Shown: piece after piece, positions 1-5,389 of the stretch
Layout of the letters: the number at the start of each line of letters is the position of its first letter
How positions within the stretch are numbered: the first letter of the stretch is position 1
Source of the DNA: JANOGU01 sp964499865
GTDB taxonomy: Bacteria; Pseudomonadota; Alphaproteobacteria; Rhodobacterales; Rhodobacteraceae
DNA length: 8,945 nt
Assembly (NCBI GenBank): GCA_964499865.1
Contig: CAZCPY010000125.1
Location: 1 to 8,945 of the forward strand
Direction: 5' to 3'
The notes under the pieces: model-generated
Databases searched by the model: none
What the model saw: only the letters and a program-made list of their open reading frames with translations
Told to the model about the DNA's origin: nothing
Position numbers and translations under genes: made by a program

Positions 1-5
1 CCCCA

Positions 6-30
6 TCCCTCCCCCACGAGGGGGGAGGGA
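6..30 (-). terminator. Perfect stem-loop downstream of ppaC, possible terminator
   Basis: A perfect 10-bp inverted repeat (6-15 pairing with 21-30) encloses a 5-base loop. It lies 22 bases past the ppaC stop on the minus strand. A second smaller hairpin, GGCGCC at 31-36 with GGCGCC at 43-48, lies between it and the stop. No T-run follows on the minus strand before the window edge, so this may be a structured 3' end or Rho-assisted stop rather than a canonical intrinsic terminator. Confidence 0.4.
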
Positions 31-52
31 GGCGCCCTGTCCGGCGCCGGGA

Positions 53-970
53 TCAGAGCCTGAGCGCGGGGATGATCTGCTTCTTGCGGCTCATGATGCC
101 GGGCAGCACCACGGTGTCGCCGGTGACGGTGCAGGGGAAGGACGCCTCGGCGATGCGCCTGGTCAGGTCGTTCGGCACCAAGAGCGTCGCCTCCTCCTTC
201 AGGATGTCGACGATGAACAGCAGCACCTGGTCGGCCTTGTCCTCGGCCGCCACGGCGGGCATCGCCGCCATCAGCGCATCCTTGCGCGCCAGCAGCACCC
301 TGGGCGCGGTGGTTTCGAGCACCGAGACGCGCAGTTGCATGCCCGCGACCTCGTATTCCTTGCTGTCCATGCGCAGCAGCGCCGCCTCGGAATGGGCCGA
401 GACGTCGGACTTGGCCTCGAACATCGCCGCCGCCAGGTCGGGGATCGCGACGCCGAGGTCGCCCGCCAGCGCCTGCGCCACGGCGCGGTCATGCGCGGTG
501 GTGGTGGGCGAGCGGAATTCCAGCGTGTCGGACAGGATGGCCGACAGCATCAGCCCCTTGATGCTGTCCGGCGCCCCGGCCAGTTCGGCGCCCATCAGGT
601 CGGCCATCACGGTGCAGGTGCAGGCCAGCGGGCGCACGGTGATGTCGATCGGCCCCCTGGTCTTCAGGCCCCCCGCCAGCAGGTGGTGGTCGATGATCGC
701 GGTGATCTCGGCGGCACCGATCGAGGGCGGCAGTTCGGCGGGGTTGTTGGTGTCGACGATGACGACCCGCTGCCCGGTCTCCACATCCGCGATGATCCGC
801 GGCGCGGCAAAGCCCCAGCGGCGCAGCACGAAGGCGGCCTCGGTATTCGGCTCGCCCAGCAGCACGGCTTCGGCAGGCGTGCCCCTGCGGTTCAGGTACC
901 AGGCCCAGGCGAGCGGGGCGGCGGTGGCGTCGGTGTCCGGGGCCTTGTGGCCGAAGACGAGCGTGGTCAT
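53..970 (-). CDS. ppaC: Manganese-dependent inorganic pyrophosphatase (family II, DHH/DHHA2)
   Basis: Cytosolic hydrolysis of pyrophosphate to two phosphates, which pulls biosynthetic reactions forward. The product is 305 aa, close to the roughly 310 usual for family II. The N-terminal DHH domain shows GHKAPDTD (His8, Asp12, Asp14), VDTN (Asp73), the DHH signature (94-96) and LSDT (Asp148). These match the known metal ligands of the Bacillus subtilis enzyme almost residue for residue. The C-terminal DHHA2 domain ends with SRKKQIIP (about 294-301), the phosphate-binding Arg/Lys signature. I chose the ATG at 970 because homologues begin at this MTTLVFGHK-like sequence and AGAGG lies 5 bases upstream; the frame stays open for another 27 codons with no such support. 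No CBS regulatory insert is present, so this is the short, constitutive form. A promoter is visible at 1014-1042. Confidence 0.95.
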   Translation of the reverse strand: MTTLVFGHKAPDTDATAAPLAWAWYLNRRGTPAEAVLLGEPNTEAAFVLRRWGFAAPRIIADVETGQRVVIVDTNNPAELPPSIGAAEITAIIDHHLLAGGLKTRGPIDITVRPLACTCTVMADLMGAELAGAPDSIKGLMLSAILSDTLEFRSPTTTAHDRAVAQALAGDLGVAIPDLAAAMFEAKSDVSAHSEAALLRMDSKEYEVAGMQLRVSVLETTAPRVLLARKDALMAAMPAVAAEDKADQVLLFIVDILKEEATLLVPNDLTRRIAEASFPCTVTGDTVVLPGIMSRKKQIIPALRL

Positions 971-1013
971 GTGAACCTCTGGGGTGCCTCTGGCGGATGC
1001 GGGTCTGCCGCGG

Positions 1014-1042
1014 CGTATAGGCAGGCCCGGGGGGAATGTCAC
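1014..1042 (-). promoter_or_regulatory. Probable sigma-70 type promoter for ppaC
   Basis: Reading the minus strand, GTGACA (1037-1042, five of six matches to TTGACA) is followed after exactly 17 bases by TATACG (1014-1019, four of six matches to TATAAT). Transcription would start near 1007, leaving a leader of about 37 bases that holds the AGAGG ribosome site. It falls in the gap between the CoA-binding gene stop (1058) and ppaC. Confidence 0.55.
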
Positions 1043-1057
1043 GGGGGGCACGGCGCG

Positions 1058-1483
1058 TCAGGCGACGGGCGCGATGCCCAGCCGCGGGATCTCGATGGCG
1101 GGGCAGCGGTTCATCACCACCTCCATCCCCGCCGCCCGCGCCTCTGCCGCCGCAGCGTCGTTCACGATGCCAAGCTGCATCCAGATCACCCGCGCCTCGG
1201 GGTGGCTGGCGAGGGCGTCCGTCACCACCGGCGGCACATCCTCGGCACGGCGGAAGATCTCCACCATGTCGACGGGTTCCGCGATGTCGGACAGCGTGGC
1301 GCGCACGACTTCGCCCAGATGGACCTGTCCGGCAAGGCCCGGGTTGACCGGGATCACCCGGTAGCCCTGCCGTTGCAGGACGCGGGCAACGCCGTGGCTG
1401 GGGCGGTCGGGGTTCTGCGAAAAGCCCACCAGCGCGATGCTGCGGACCGAAGACAGGATGCGGGCGATGTCGGCATCCGTCAT
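1058..1483 (-). CDS. CoA-binding domain protein (YccU type)
   Basis: Small single-domain Rossmann-fold protein of 141 aa (144 if the GTG at 1492 is used). The family signature is complete: IALVGFSQNPDRPSHGVA near the N-terminus, GYRVIPVNP in the middle, then VDMVEIFRRAE, VIWMQLGIVN and VVMNRCPAIE. Related domains bind CoA in succinyl-CoA synthetase alpha subunits, but no enzymatic role is known for the stand-alone form. The start is uncertain: ATG at 1483 and GTG at 1492 are both in frame and neither has a clear Shine-Dalgarno. Both lie immediately after an intrinsic terminator (1496-1527), so the gene either has a promoter I cannot pick out or depends on read-through from rlmB. I prefer ATG 1483 because it leaves a little more leader after the terminator. 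Confidence 0.88.
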   Translation of the reverse strand: MTDADIARILSSVRSIALVGFSQNPDRPSHGVARVLQRQGYRVIPVNPGLAGQVHLGEVVRATLSDIAEPVDMVEIFRRAEDVPPVVTDALASHPEARVIWMQLGIVNDAAAAEARAAGMEVVMNRCPAIEIPRLGIAPVA

Positions 1484-1495
1484 GGGCTGCACCAG

Positions 1496-1527
1496 AAAAA
1501 GGCGCCCGTGCCGGAGGCAGGGGCGCC
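1496..1527 (-). terminator. Strong intrinsic terminator after rlmB
   Basis: On the minus strand, GGCGCCC (1521-1527) pairs with GGGCGCC (1501-1507). Inside that, after a single C/C mismatch, TGCC pairs with GGCA around a 3-base loop, and five T residues follow (1496-1500). This is a canonical Rho-independent terminator for transcripts coming from rlmB. It ends 4 bases before the alternative GTG and 13 bases before the ATG of the CoA-binding gene. A weaker hairpin (1604-1609 with 1616-1621) directly abuts the rlmB stop codon. Confidence 0.85.
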
Positions 1528-1621
1528 AGGTGCGGAACGAGGGACAGTGGATGAAGGACGGGGTTCCGGCCCGCCCCCCTGGGTCTTAGGTGGGACGTCG
1601 GGCGCGGCCATGGAAGGCCGC

Positions 1622-2401
1622 CTAACGCAGACGTGAAGCGGCATGCAGAGCCACCGCGGCGGCGTTCGAGACGTTGAGCGACCCGAAGCGCCCGGCGGCG
1701 GGAATGCGCACGAGGTGGTCGCAGGTGTCGCGCGTGCGGTCGCGCAGGCCCGGGCCTTCCGCCCCCAGCACCAGGCCCAGGGGGCGCCCGGCGGTCTGCG
1801 CGAGCCCCTCCTCCAGCGTCAGCGGCGCCGCGCCGTCGAGGCCGAGCAGGCGGTAGCCTGCATCCTTCACCTCGCCCATGGCATCGGCAAGGTTCGTCAC
1901 CCGCAGGTAGGGCTGGCGTTCCAGCGCGCCCGAGGCGGCCTTGGCCAGCGCGCCGGTTTCCGGCGCCGAATGGTGGCGCGGCGCGATCACGGCGCGGGCG
2001 CCGAAGACTTCGGCCGACCGCAGGACGGCGCCCGCGTTGTGCGGATCGGTCACGCGGTCGAGGAATACCAGCAGCGGCGCCCCTTCGCCCGAAATGGCGA
2101 TGTCGGCAAGGCTGCCCCAGTCGAGCGGGCGGACCTCCAGTGCGGCACCCTGGTGGACGGACCCTTCGTCGAGCGGGGCGTCGAACGCGCGGGCGTCCCG
2201 GACCTCGGGCTCGGGCCCGTTCGCCAGCGCCTCGGCCAGCTTGTCGACGGCATTCCGGGTGACGACAAGGCGCAGCTTCTCGCGCCGCGGATTGAGCAGC
2301 GCGTCGCGCACCGCATGCAGGCCGAAGAGCCACAGCGTTTCGCGCGCGTCCGCCCGGCGGCCGCGTTCCTTGTCGATCACCCAGGAGGGTTTCTGTGTCA
2401 T
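1622..2401 (-). CDS. rlmB: 23S rRNA (guanosine-2'-O)-methyltransferase, RlmB/TrmH (SpoU) family
   Basis: SAM-dependent 2'-O-methylation of ribose in RNA; the best-known member methylates G2251 of the 23S rRNA peptidyl-transferase region. The product is 259 aa. Residues about 23-95 form the L30e-like substrate-recognition domain, with the FGLHAVRDAL opening and a VHQGAALEV segment. Residues about 110-256 are the SpoU knot domain. Motif 1 is DPHNAGAVLRSA (Asn122, Arg128), motif 2 is GAEGPGL (213-219), and motif 3 is IPAAGRFGSLNVSNAAAV with the Ser-Leu-Asn core at 241-243. The usual IPM of motif 3 reads IPA here, a mild change. The start at ATG 2401 has GGGAAAGG almost touching it, which is a poorly spaced ribosome site; the longer open frame upstream runs across tRNA-Tyr and is not coding. 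The exact RNA target cannot be told from sequence; another SpoU paralogue specificity is possible. Confidence 0.9.
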   Translation of the reverse strand: MTQKPSWVIDKERGRRADARETLWLFGLHAVRDALLNPRREKLRLVVTRNAVDKLAEALANGPEPEVRDARAFDAPLDEGSVHQGAALEVRPLDWGSLADIAISGEGAPLLVFLDRVTDPHNAGAVLRSAEVFGARAVIAPRHHSAPETGALAKAASGALERQPYLRVTNLADAMGEVKDAGYRLLGLDGAAPLTLEEGLAQTAGRPLGLVLGAEGPGLRDRTRDTCDHLVRIPAAGRFGSLNVSNAAAVALHAASRLR

Positions 2402-2479
2402 GCCTTTCCCATGCCCCGTGCCGGGGGGCCGTGCAAGGGCGAAGCCGCAGGCCGCGCGGGTGACCCTGAAGCGTCCACC

Positions 2480-2508
2480 TTGACGCCCGAGGGGGCCTTC
2501 GCTATCCC
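2480..2508 (+). promoter_or_regulatory. Probable promoter of tRNA-Tyr
   Basis: TTGACG (2480-2485) lies 17 bases before TATCCC (2503-2508), placing a start around 2515, only about 5 bases before the mature tRNA. The -35 is near-consensus while the -10 lacks the final T. Weak -10 elements without this T are common in Rhodobacteraceae, where CarD is known to help activate such promoters; its use here is inference. No convincing promoter for the divergent rlmB gene is visible in 2402-2519. Confidence 0.5.
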
Positions 2509-2519
2509 CCGCCGCCAGT

Positions 2520-2603
2520 GGGCGACATGCTACAAGGTGTGGCAGCGGACTGTAACTCCGCCGAGGCGACTCATGCCTGGTTCGATTCCAGGGTCGCCCA
2601 CCA
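2520..2603 (+). tRNA. tRNA-Tyr (anticodon GUA)
   Basis: Full class II cloverleaf with encoded CCA. The acceptor GGGCGAC (2520-2526) pairs perfectly with GTCGCCC (2593-2599), followed by discriminator A (2600) and CCA (2601-2603). The anticodon stem GCGGA/TCCGC holds the loop CTGTAAC with anticodon GTA. The T arm is CCTGG-TTCGATT-CCAGG. The 14-base variable region contains GAG-GCGA-CTC, the extra arm expected for bacterial tRNA-Tyr. The D arm is short (3 bp). Confidence 0.95.
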
Positions 2604-2628
2604 TCACATGCGCCGGTCCGGGTGGCGG

Positions 2629-2679
2629 CCCCCGGGGCTCTGCCCCGGACCCCGGGGTATTTGCGCCAAGATGAAGGGG
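2629..2679 (+). repeat. Hairpin-bearing intergenic element between tRNA-Tyr and rpe
   Basis: CCGGGGC (2632-2638) pairs with GCCCCGG (2642-2648) around a 3-base loop. It is followed by the palindrome CCCCGGGG (2650-2657), TATTT, and then CCAAGATGAAGGGG. The two CCCCGGGG blocks can also pair with each other, giving an alternative fold. From general acquaintance with Rhodobacteraceae genomes, sequences of this shape recur between genes there; only one copy is present in this window, so the repeat status is from memory. The tail supplies the rpe ribosome site (GAAGGGG, 8 bases before the ATG). The hairpin plus TATTT might partly end the tRNA transcript. Confidence 0.5.
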
Positions 2680-2687
2680 CAGGGGCC

Positions 2688-3371
2688 ATGACATTCGACC
2701 GCCGCGTGAAGATCGCGCCCTCGATCCTGGCCGCCGACTTCGCGGCCTTCGGGGCCGAATGCGAGGCGGTCGAGGCGCAGGGCGCGGACTGGGTCCATGT
2801 CGACGTGATGGACGGCCATTTCGTGCCGAACCTGACCTTCGGGCCGCCGATGGTGGCGGCGCTGCGGCGCCATGTGAAGGGCGTGCTGGACGTGCATCTG
2901 ATGATCGCACCGGTCGATCCCTTCATCGCGGCCTTCGCCGCCGCGGGCGCCGACATCCTGACCGCGCATGCCGAGGCGGGGCCGCACCTGCACCGCACGC
3001 TGCAGGCGATCCGCGCCGCGGGCTGCCGTCCTGGCGTGGCGCTGAACCCCGCCACGCCGGTCGAGGCGGTGGCGCAGGTGATCGACCTCGTGGACCTGGT
3101 CTGCGTGATGACGGTGAACCCGGGCTTCGGCGGGCAGGCCTTCATCCCGGCGATGGAGGGCAAGGTGCGGTCGGTCCGCGCGCTGATCGGCGACCGGCCG
3201 GTGCATCTGGAGATCGACGGCGGGGTGACCACCGCCAATGCGGCGATGCTGCGGGCGGCGGGGGCGGATGTGCTGGTGGCGGGGTCGGCGATCTTCGGGG
3301 CCGGGTCGGTCGCGGACCCCGCGCCCTATGGTGCGGCGATCCGGGCCCTGCGGGAGGCGGCGGGTGGCTGA
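2688..3371 (+). CDS. rpe: Ribulose-phosphate 3-epimerase
   Basis: Interconverts ribulose-5-phosphate and xylulose-5-phosphate in the pentose phosphate pathway, and in the Calvin cycle where that is present. The 227-aa TIM barrel has the usual family length. It opens with IAPSILAADF (Ser12), then HVDVMDGHFVPNLTFGP (His37, Asp39), DVHLMI (His70), the mobile loop VNPGFGGQ (143-150) and EIDGGV (Asp177). His37, Asp39, His70 and Asp177 are the expected metal ligands and acid/base residues; VAGSAIF (197-203) binds phosphate. The ATG at 2688 is chosen over the in-frame ATG at 2622 because GAAGGGG sits 8 bases upstream and homologues start near here; the extra 22 codons would run through the intergenic hairpin. 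Its stop overlaps the start of gph by 8 bases, so the two are translationally coupled. Confidence 0.96.
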   Translation: MTFDRRVKIAPSILAADFAAFGAECEAVEAQGADWVHVDVMDGHFVPNLTFGPPMVAALRRHVKGVLDVHLMIAPVDPFIAAFAAAGADILTAHAEAGPHLHRTLQAIRAAGCRPGVALNPATPVEAVAQVIDLVDLVCVMTVNPGFGGQAFIPAMEGKVRSVRALIGDRPVHLEIDGGVTTANAAMLRAAGADVLVAGSAIFGAGSVADPAPYGAAIRALREAAGG

Positions 3372-4068
3372 GCTGTCCGACCTGGCCATCGCCTTCGACC
3401 TCGACGGCACGCTGATTGATTCGGCGCCCGAGATCCATGCCGCCGCGCTGACCGTGCTGGCGGCCGAGGGGCTGCCCGCGCTGGACTTCGCGACCGTCAG
3501 GGGCTTCATCGGCCGCGGCGTGCCCGACCTGATCGCGCGGATGCTGGCGCATCTGGGCGACACCGACCCCGCGCGGCAGGCGCGGATGGCCGCGTCCTTC
3601 ATGGGCGGCTACGAGGGGGCGGTTTCGGTGACCACGGCCTACCCGGGCGCGGCCGAGGCGCTGCGGGTGCTGGCGGGGCAGGGAGCGGCGCTGGCGCTGT
3701 GCACCAACAAGCCCTTCGCCGCCACGCGGGCGGTGGTGGCGCATTTCGGCCTCGGCCCCTTCGGCGCCGTGGTCGGCGGCGACAGCCTGCCGGTGAAGAA
3801 GCCTGACCCCGCGCCGCTGCTGGCCTGCCTCGCGCCCCTGGCCCGGCCGCGGGCGCTGTTCGTGGGCGACAGCGAGATCGACGCCGAGACGGCGCAGCGC
3901 GCGGGCGTGCCCTTCGCGCTGTATACGGAGGGTTATCGCAAGACTGCGGTCGCCGACCTTGCCCCGGCCTTCGCCTTCGACGCCTGGGCGGACTTTCCCG
4001 CGGCGGTGGCCGCGTTTTCGGCGCGGGGCGGCGAAATCCCCCTTGCAGCCCCGCCGCGGGCTTTATAG
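3364..4068 (+). CDS. gph: Phosphoglycolate phosphatase (HAD superfamily)
   Basis: Removes phosphate from 2-phosphoglycolate, a product of Rubisco oxygenation and of DNA-end repair. The 234-aa protein has all four HAD motifs: I, FDLDGTLID (nucleophile Asp12, Asp14); II, LCTN (Thr114); III, VKKPDP (Lys145/146); IV, VGDSEID (Asp169, Asp173). An alpha-helical cap lies between motifs I and II, as in Gph. The start is a GTG at 3364, within the end of rpe, supported by GGAGG at 3353-3357 with a 6-base spacer; the frame is open further upstream, but that is inside rpe. The C-terminal 15 residues or so (GGEIPLAAPPRAL) look like a loose tail. A related sugar-phosphate phosphatase activity cannot be excluded, but pairing with rpe is typical for gph. 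Confidence 0.92.
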   Translation: MAELSDLAIAFDLDGTLIDSAPEIHAAALTVLAAEGLPALDFATVRGFIGRGVPDLIARMLAHLGDTDPARQARMAASFMGGYEGAVSVTTAYPGAAEALRVLAGQGAALALCTNKPFAATRAVVAHFGLGPFGAVVGGDSLPVKKPDPAPLLACLAPLARPRALFVGDSEIDAETAQRAGVPFALYTEGYRKTAVADLAPAFAFDAWADFPAAVAAFSARGGEIPLAAPPRAL

Positions 4069-4069
4069 A
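4042..4069 (+). promoter_or_regulatory. Possible tRNA-Gly promoter overlapping the end of gph
   Basis: TATAGA (4064-4069) is a good -10 about 20 bases before the tRNA, preceded after 16 bases by a weak -35, CTTGCA (4042-4047). The -10 includes the gph stop codon TAG (4066-4068). The -35 match is poor, so processing of tRNA-Gly from the rpe-gph transcript is equally possible. Confidence 0.4.
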
Positions 4070-4089
4070 TGAACGCCACCGAAGCGGAC

Positions 4090-4164
4090 GCGGGTGTAGC
4101 TCAGGGGTAGAGCATAACCTTGCCAAGGTTAGGGTCGAGGGTTCGAATCCCTTCGCCCGCTCCA
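4090..4164 (+). tRNA. tRNA-Gly (anticodon GCC)
   Basis: Complete cloverleaf with encoded CCA. The acceptor GCGGGTG (4090-4096) pairs with CGCCCGC (4154-4160) with one G-U, followed by discriminator T (4161) and CCA (4162-4164). The anticodon arm is TAACC-TTGCCAA-GGTTA with GCC at 4122-4124. The T arm is GAGGG-TTCGAAT-CCCTT (one G-T pair). It begins 21 bases after the gph stop. Confidence 0.96.
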
Positions 4165-4177
4165 GTTCGGACGGCCG

Positions 4178-4206
4178 CGGGCGCCTAGGGGCGCCCGTTG
4201 CGTTTT
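4178..4206 (+). terminator. Intrinsic terminator after tRNA-Gly
   Basis: An 8-bp perfect stem (4178-4185 with 4190-4197, CGGGCGCC/GGCGCCCG) with a 4-base loop TAGG is followed by TTGCGTTTT. It ends the plus-strand block 13 bases after the tRNA CCA. The T tract is interrupted by GCG, so efficiency may be moderate. A smaller hairpin (4212-4217 with 4221-4226) abuts the stop codon of the convergent gene. Confidence 0.75.
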
Positions 4207-4226
4207 CGGGGACCCTGCGGCAGGGT

Positions 4227-5228
4227 TCACCGCAGCCACAGCCCCTCGCGTTTCAGCGTGTTGCGGATGACCTGTTCGCGCCGCGGCAGGTCGGCGCGGT
4301 CGAACAGCGCCCGGGCACGCGCGCCCTGGTTCTGGTAGACCATCGCCTTGACCGGCGGCCAGTCGCGCAGCACGCGGCGCAGGGTCTTGCCGGTCGCCAC
4401 CGCCTCCAGCACCTCGACCGCGCGGTCGCTTTCGCGGGCGTAGAGCAGCGGCAGGGTGCGCCAGTGGCAGGTGACATCGCCGTCCAGCCCCGCAAGCTCC
4501 GGCCCCGGCCGCCCGCCGCCGAGGCTTGCAATGACAAGGGGCAGCACCGCCTGGTCGAGCCAGGGGTTCAGGCTTTGCAGTGCGACCTCGGGCGGCGGGT
4601 CGTCGCGCACCGCGCGCGCCCAGGCGGTGAAGCGGGCGCCGAAGGGGGGCGCGTCGGGGCCGAAGAACCAGCCCGCGTTGAAGTAGAGATGCCGCTGCCA
4701 GTAGTCCGCAGGCTGCGACAGGTCCAGCGTCGGTCCGATGTCGAGCCCGAAGCGGGCGTAGAGCGCGCCCCAGATCTGCGCGTAGGAGGGCCCGTAAAGC
4801 TCGATCTGCGGCCAGGTCCCCTCGCGCCGCATCGAGGCCGCGGGCCTCGCGAAGTCGAAGGGCACCGCCGACAGCGCGCCGGTGACGAGCGTATCGGTGT
4901 CGAGAAACAGGAAGGGTCCCGGCGGCAGGGCGCAGAGCCCCTCGATCTTGTTGCCGTAGGGGTAGGCCTGGCCGAAGACGCGGCTTTCGAAGGGCACGAT
5001 TTCGGCGCCCAGATCGGTCAGCAGGGCGCGGACGGCGGGGTCGGTCAGGCGCGGGTCGCTTTGCCAGAGCGGGCCGGGCTGGGGTTCCATCAGCACCAGC
5101 CGACCGGAAAAGCCCGGGTCACTGTGGCGCAGCGATGCCGCCAGCAGCAGCGCCTCGTAGCCCAGGCGCCCGCCCTGGACGACCGCCGCCAGCGTGAAGG
5201 CCTGCCTCGGGGCGGGTGGGGGGGTCAT
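4227..5228 (-). CDS. Putative GT-A fold glycosyltransferase (GT8-like)
   Basis: 333-aa soluble protein with no signal peptide or membrane segment. The order of motifs fits retaining GT-A enzymes of the GT8 kind. An N-terminal strand (FTLAAVVQGG) precedes GYEALLLAASLRH. YGNKIEGL (Asn93, Lys94) corresponds to the nucleotide-sugar-binding Lys, FLFLDTDTLV carries the DxD metal motif (Asp110, Asp112), YFNAGWFFG (182-190) is the acceptor-side segment, NPWLDQAVL (Asp225) follows, and CHW (His255) is a candidate third metal ligand. Donor and acceptor cannot be deduced. The start is ATG 5228, with GGAG 8 bases upstream; a longer open frame upstream lacks support and would run into the DDAH gene. No other polysaccharide genes are nearby. 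Function is inferred from motif pattern only, and many such proteins are annotated simply as hypothetical. Confidence 0.72.
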   Translation of the reverse strand: MTPPPAPRQAFTLAAVVQGGRLGYEALLLAASLRHSDPGFSGRLVLMEPQPGPLWQSDPRLTDPAVRALLTDLGAEIVPFESRVFGQAYPYGNKIEGLCALPPGPFLFLDTDTLVTGALSAVPFDFARPAASMRREGTWPQIELYGPSYAQIWGALYARFGLDIGPTLDLSQPADYWQRHLYFNAGWFFGPDAPPFGARFTAWARAVRDDPPPEVALQSLNPWLDQAVLPLVIASLGGGRPGPELAGLDGDVTCHWRTLPLLYARESDRAVEVLEAVATGKTLRRVLRDWPPVKAMVYQNQGARARALFDRADLPRREQVIRNTLKREGLWLR

Positions 5229-5371
5229 CGGGCGGCTCCGCTGCGCGCGCCGGACTGTGCCGCCCGCCCCGGGATTGCGCAAGATGCGCCGCCCCGGCGG
5301 CGGCCCGGCGTTGCGGCGGCGGCGAGGCGCCGGGTTTCGCCGGGGCGAGAGGGGGCCGGGCCGGAAGGTCA

Positions 5372-5389
5372 CCCCGTCAGGCGACGGGG
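5372..5389 (-). other. Stem-loop spanning the DDAH stop codon
   Basis: CCCCGTC (5372-5378) pairs perfectly with GACGGGG (5383-5389) around a 4-base loop. The stop codon of the DDAH gene (5377-5379) straddles the stem and loop. No T-run follows on the minus strand. It may protect the 3' end or slow the last ribosome. The rest of the gap to the glycosyltransferase (5229-5371) is GC-rich with no recognisable site except the GGAG ribosome site. Confidence 0.4.

Noticed and set aside
335..1636. 433-residue plus-strand open frame
   Set aside because: His/Arg/Gly-rich shadow opposite ppaC and the CoA-binding gene, also crossing the intrinsic terminator; no recognisable domain.
489..2333. 614-residue minus-strand open frame across ppaC, the CoA-binding gene and rlmB
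   Set aside because: Out of frame with three well-recognised genes; its product is Arg/Pro-rich with no motifs, typical of a high-GC shadow frame.
2520..2603. tRNA-Tyr as an integration site for a mobile element
   Set aside because: No integrase, direct repeat of the tRNA 3' end or foreign-looking genes are present in the window.
2402..3238. N-terminal extension of rlmB upstream of 2401
   Set aside because: The extension would read antisense through tRNA-Tyr and rpe; homologues begin near the ATG at 2401.
4178..4226. Bidirectional terminator between tRNA-Gly and the glycosyltransferase
   Set aside because: Only the plus strand has a T-rich tail; on the minus strand the hairpins are followed by GC-rich sequence, so I call it for the plus strand only.
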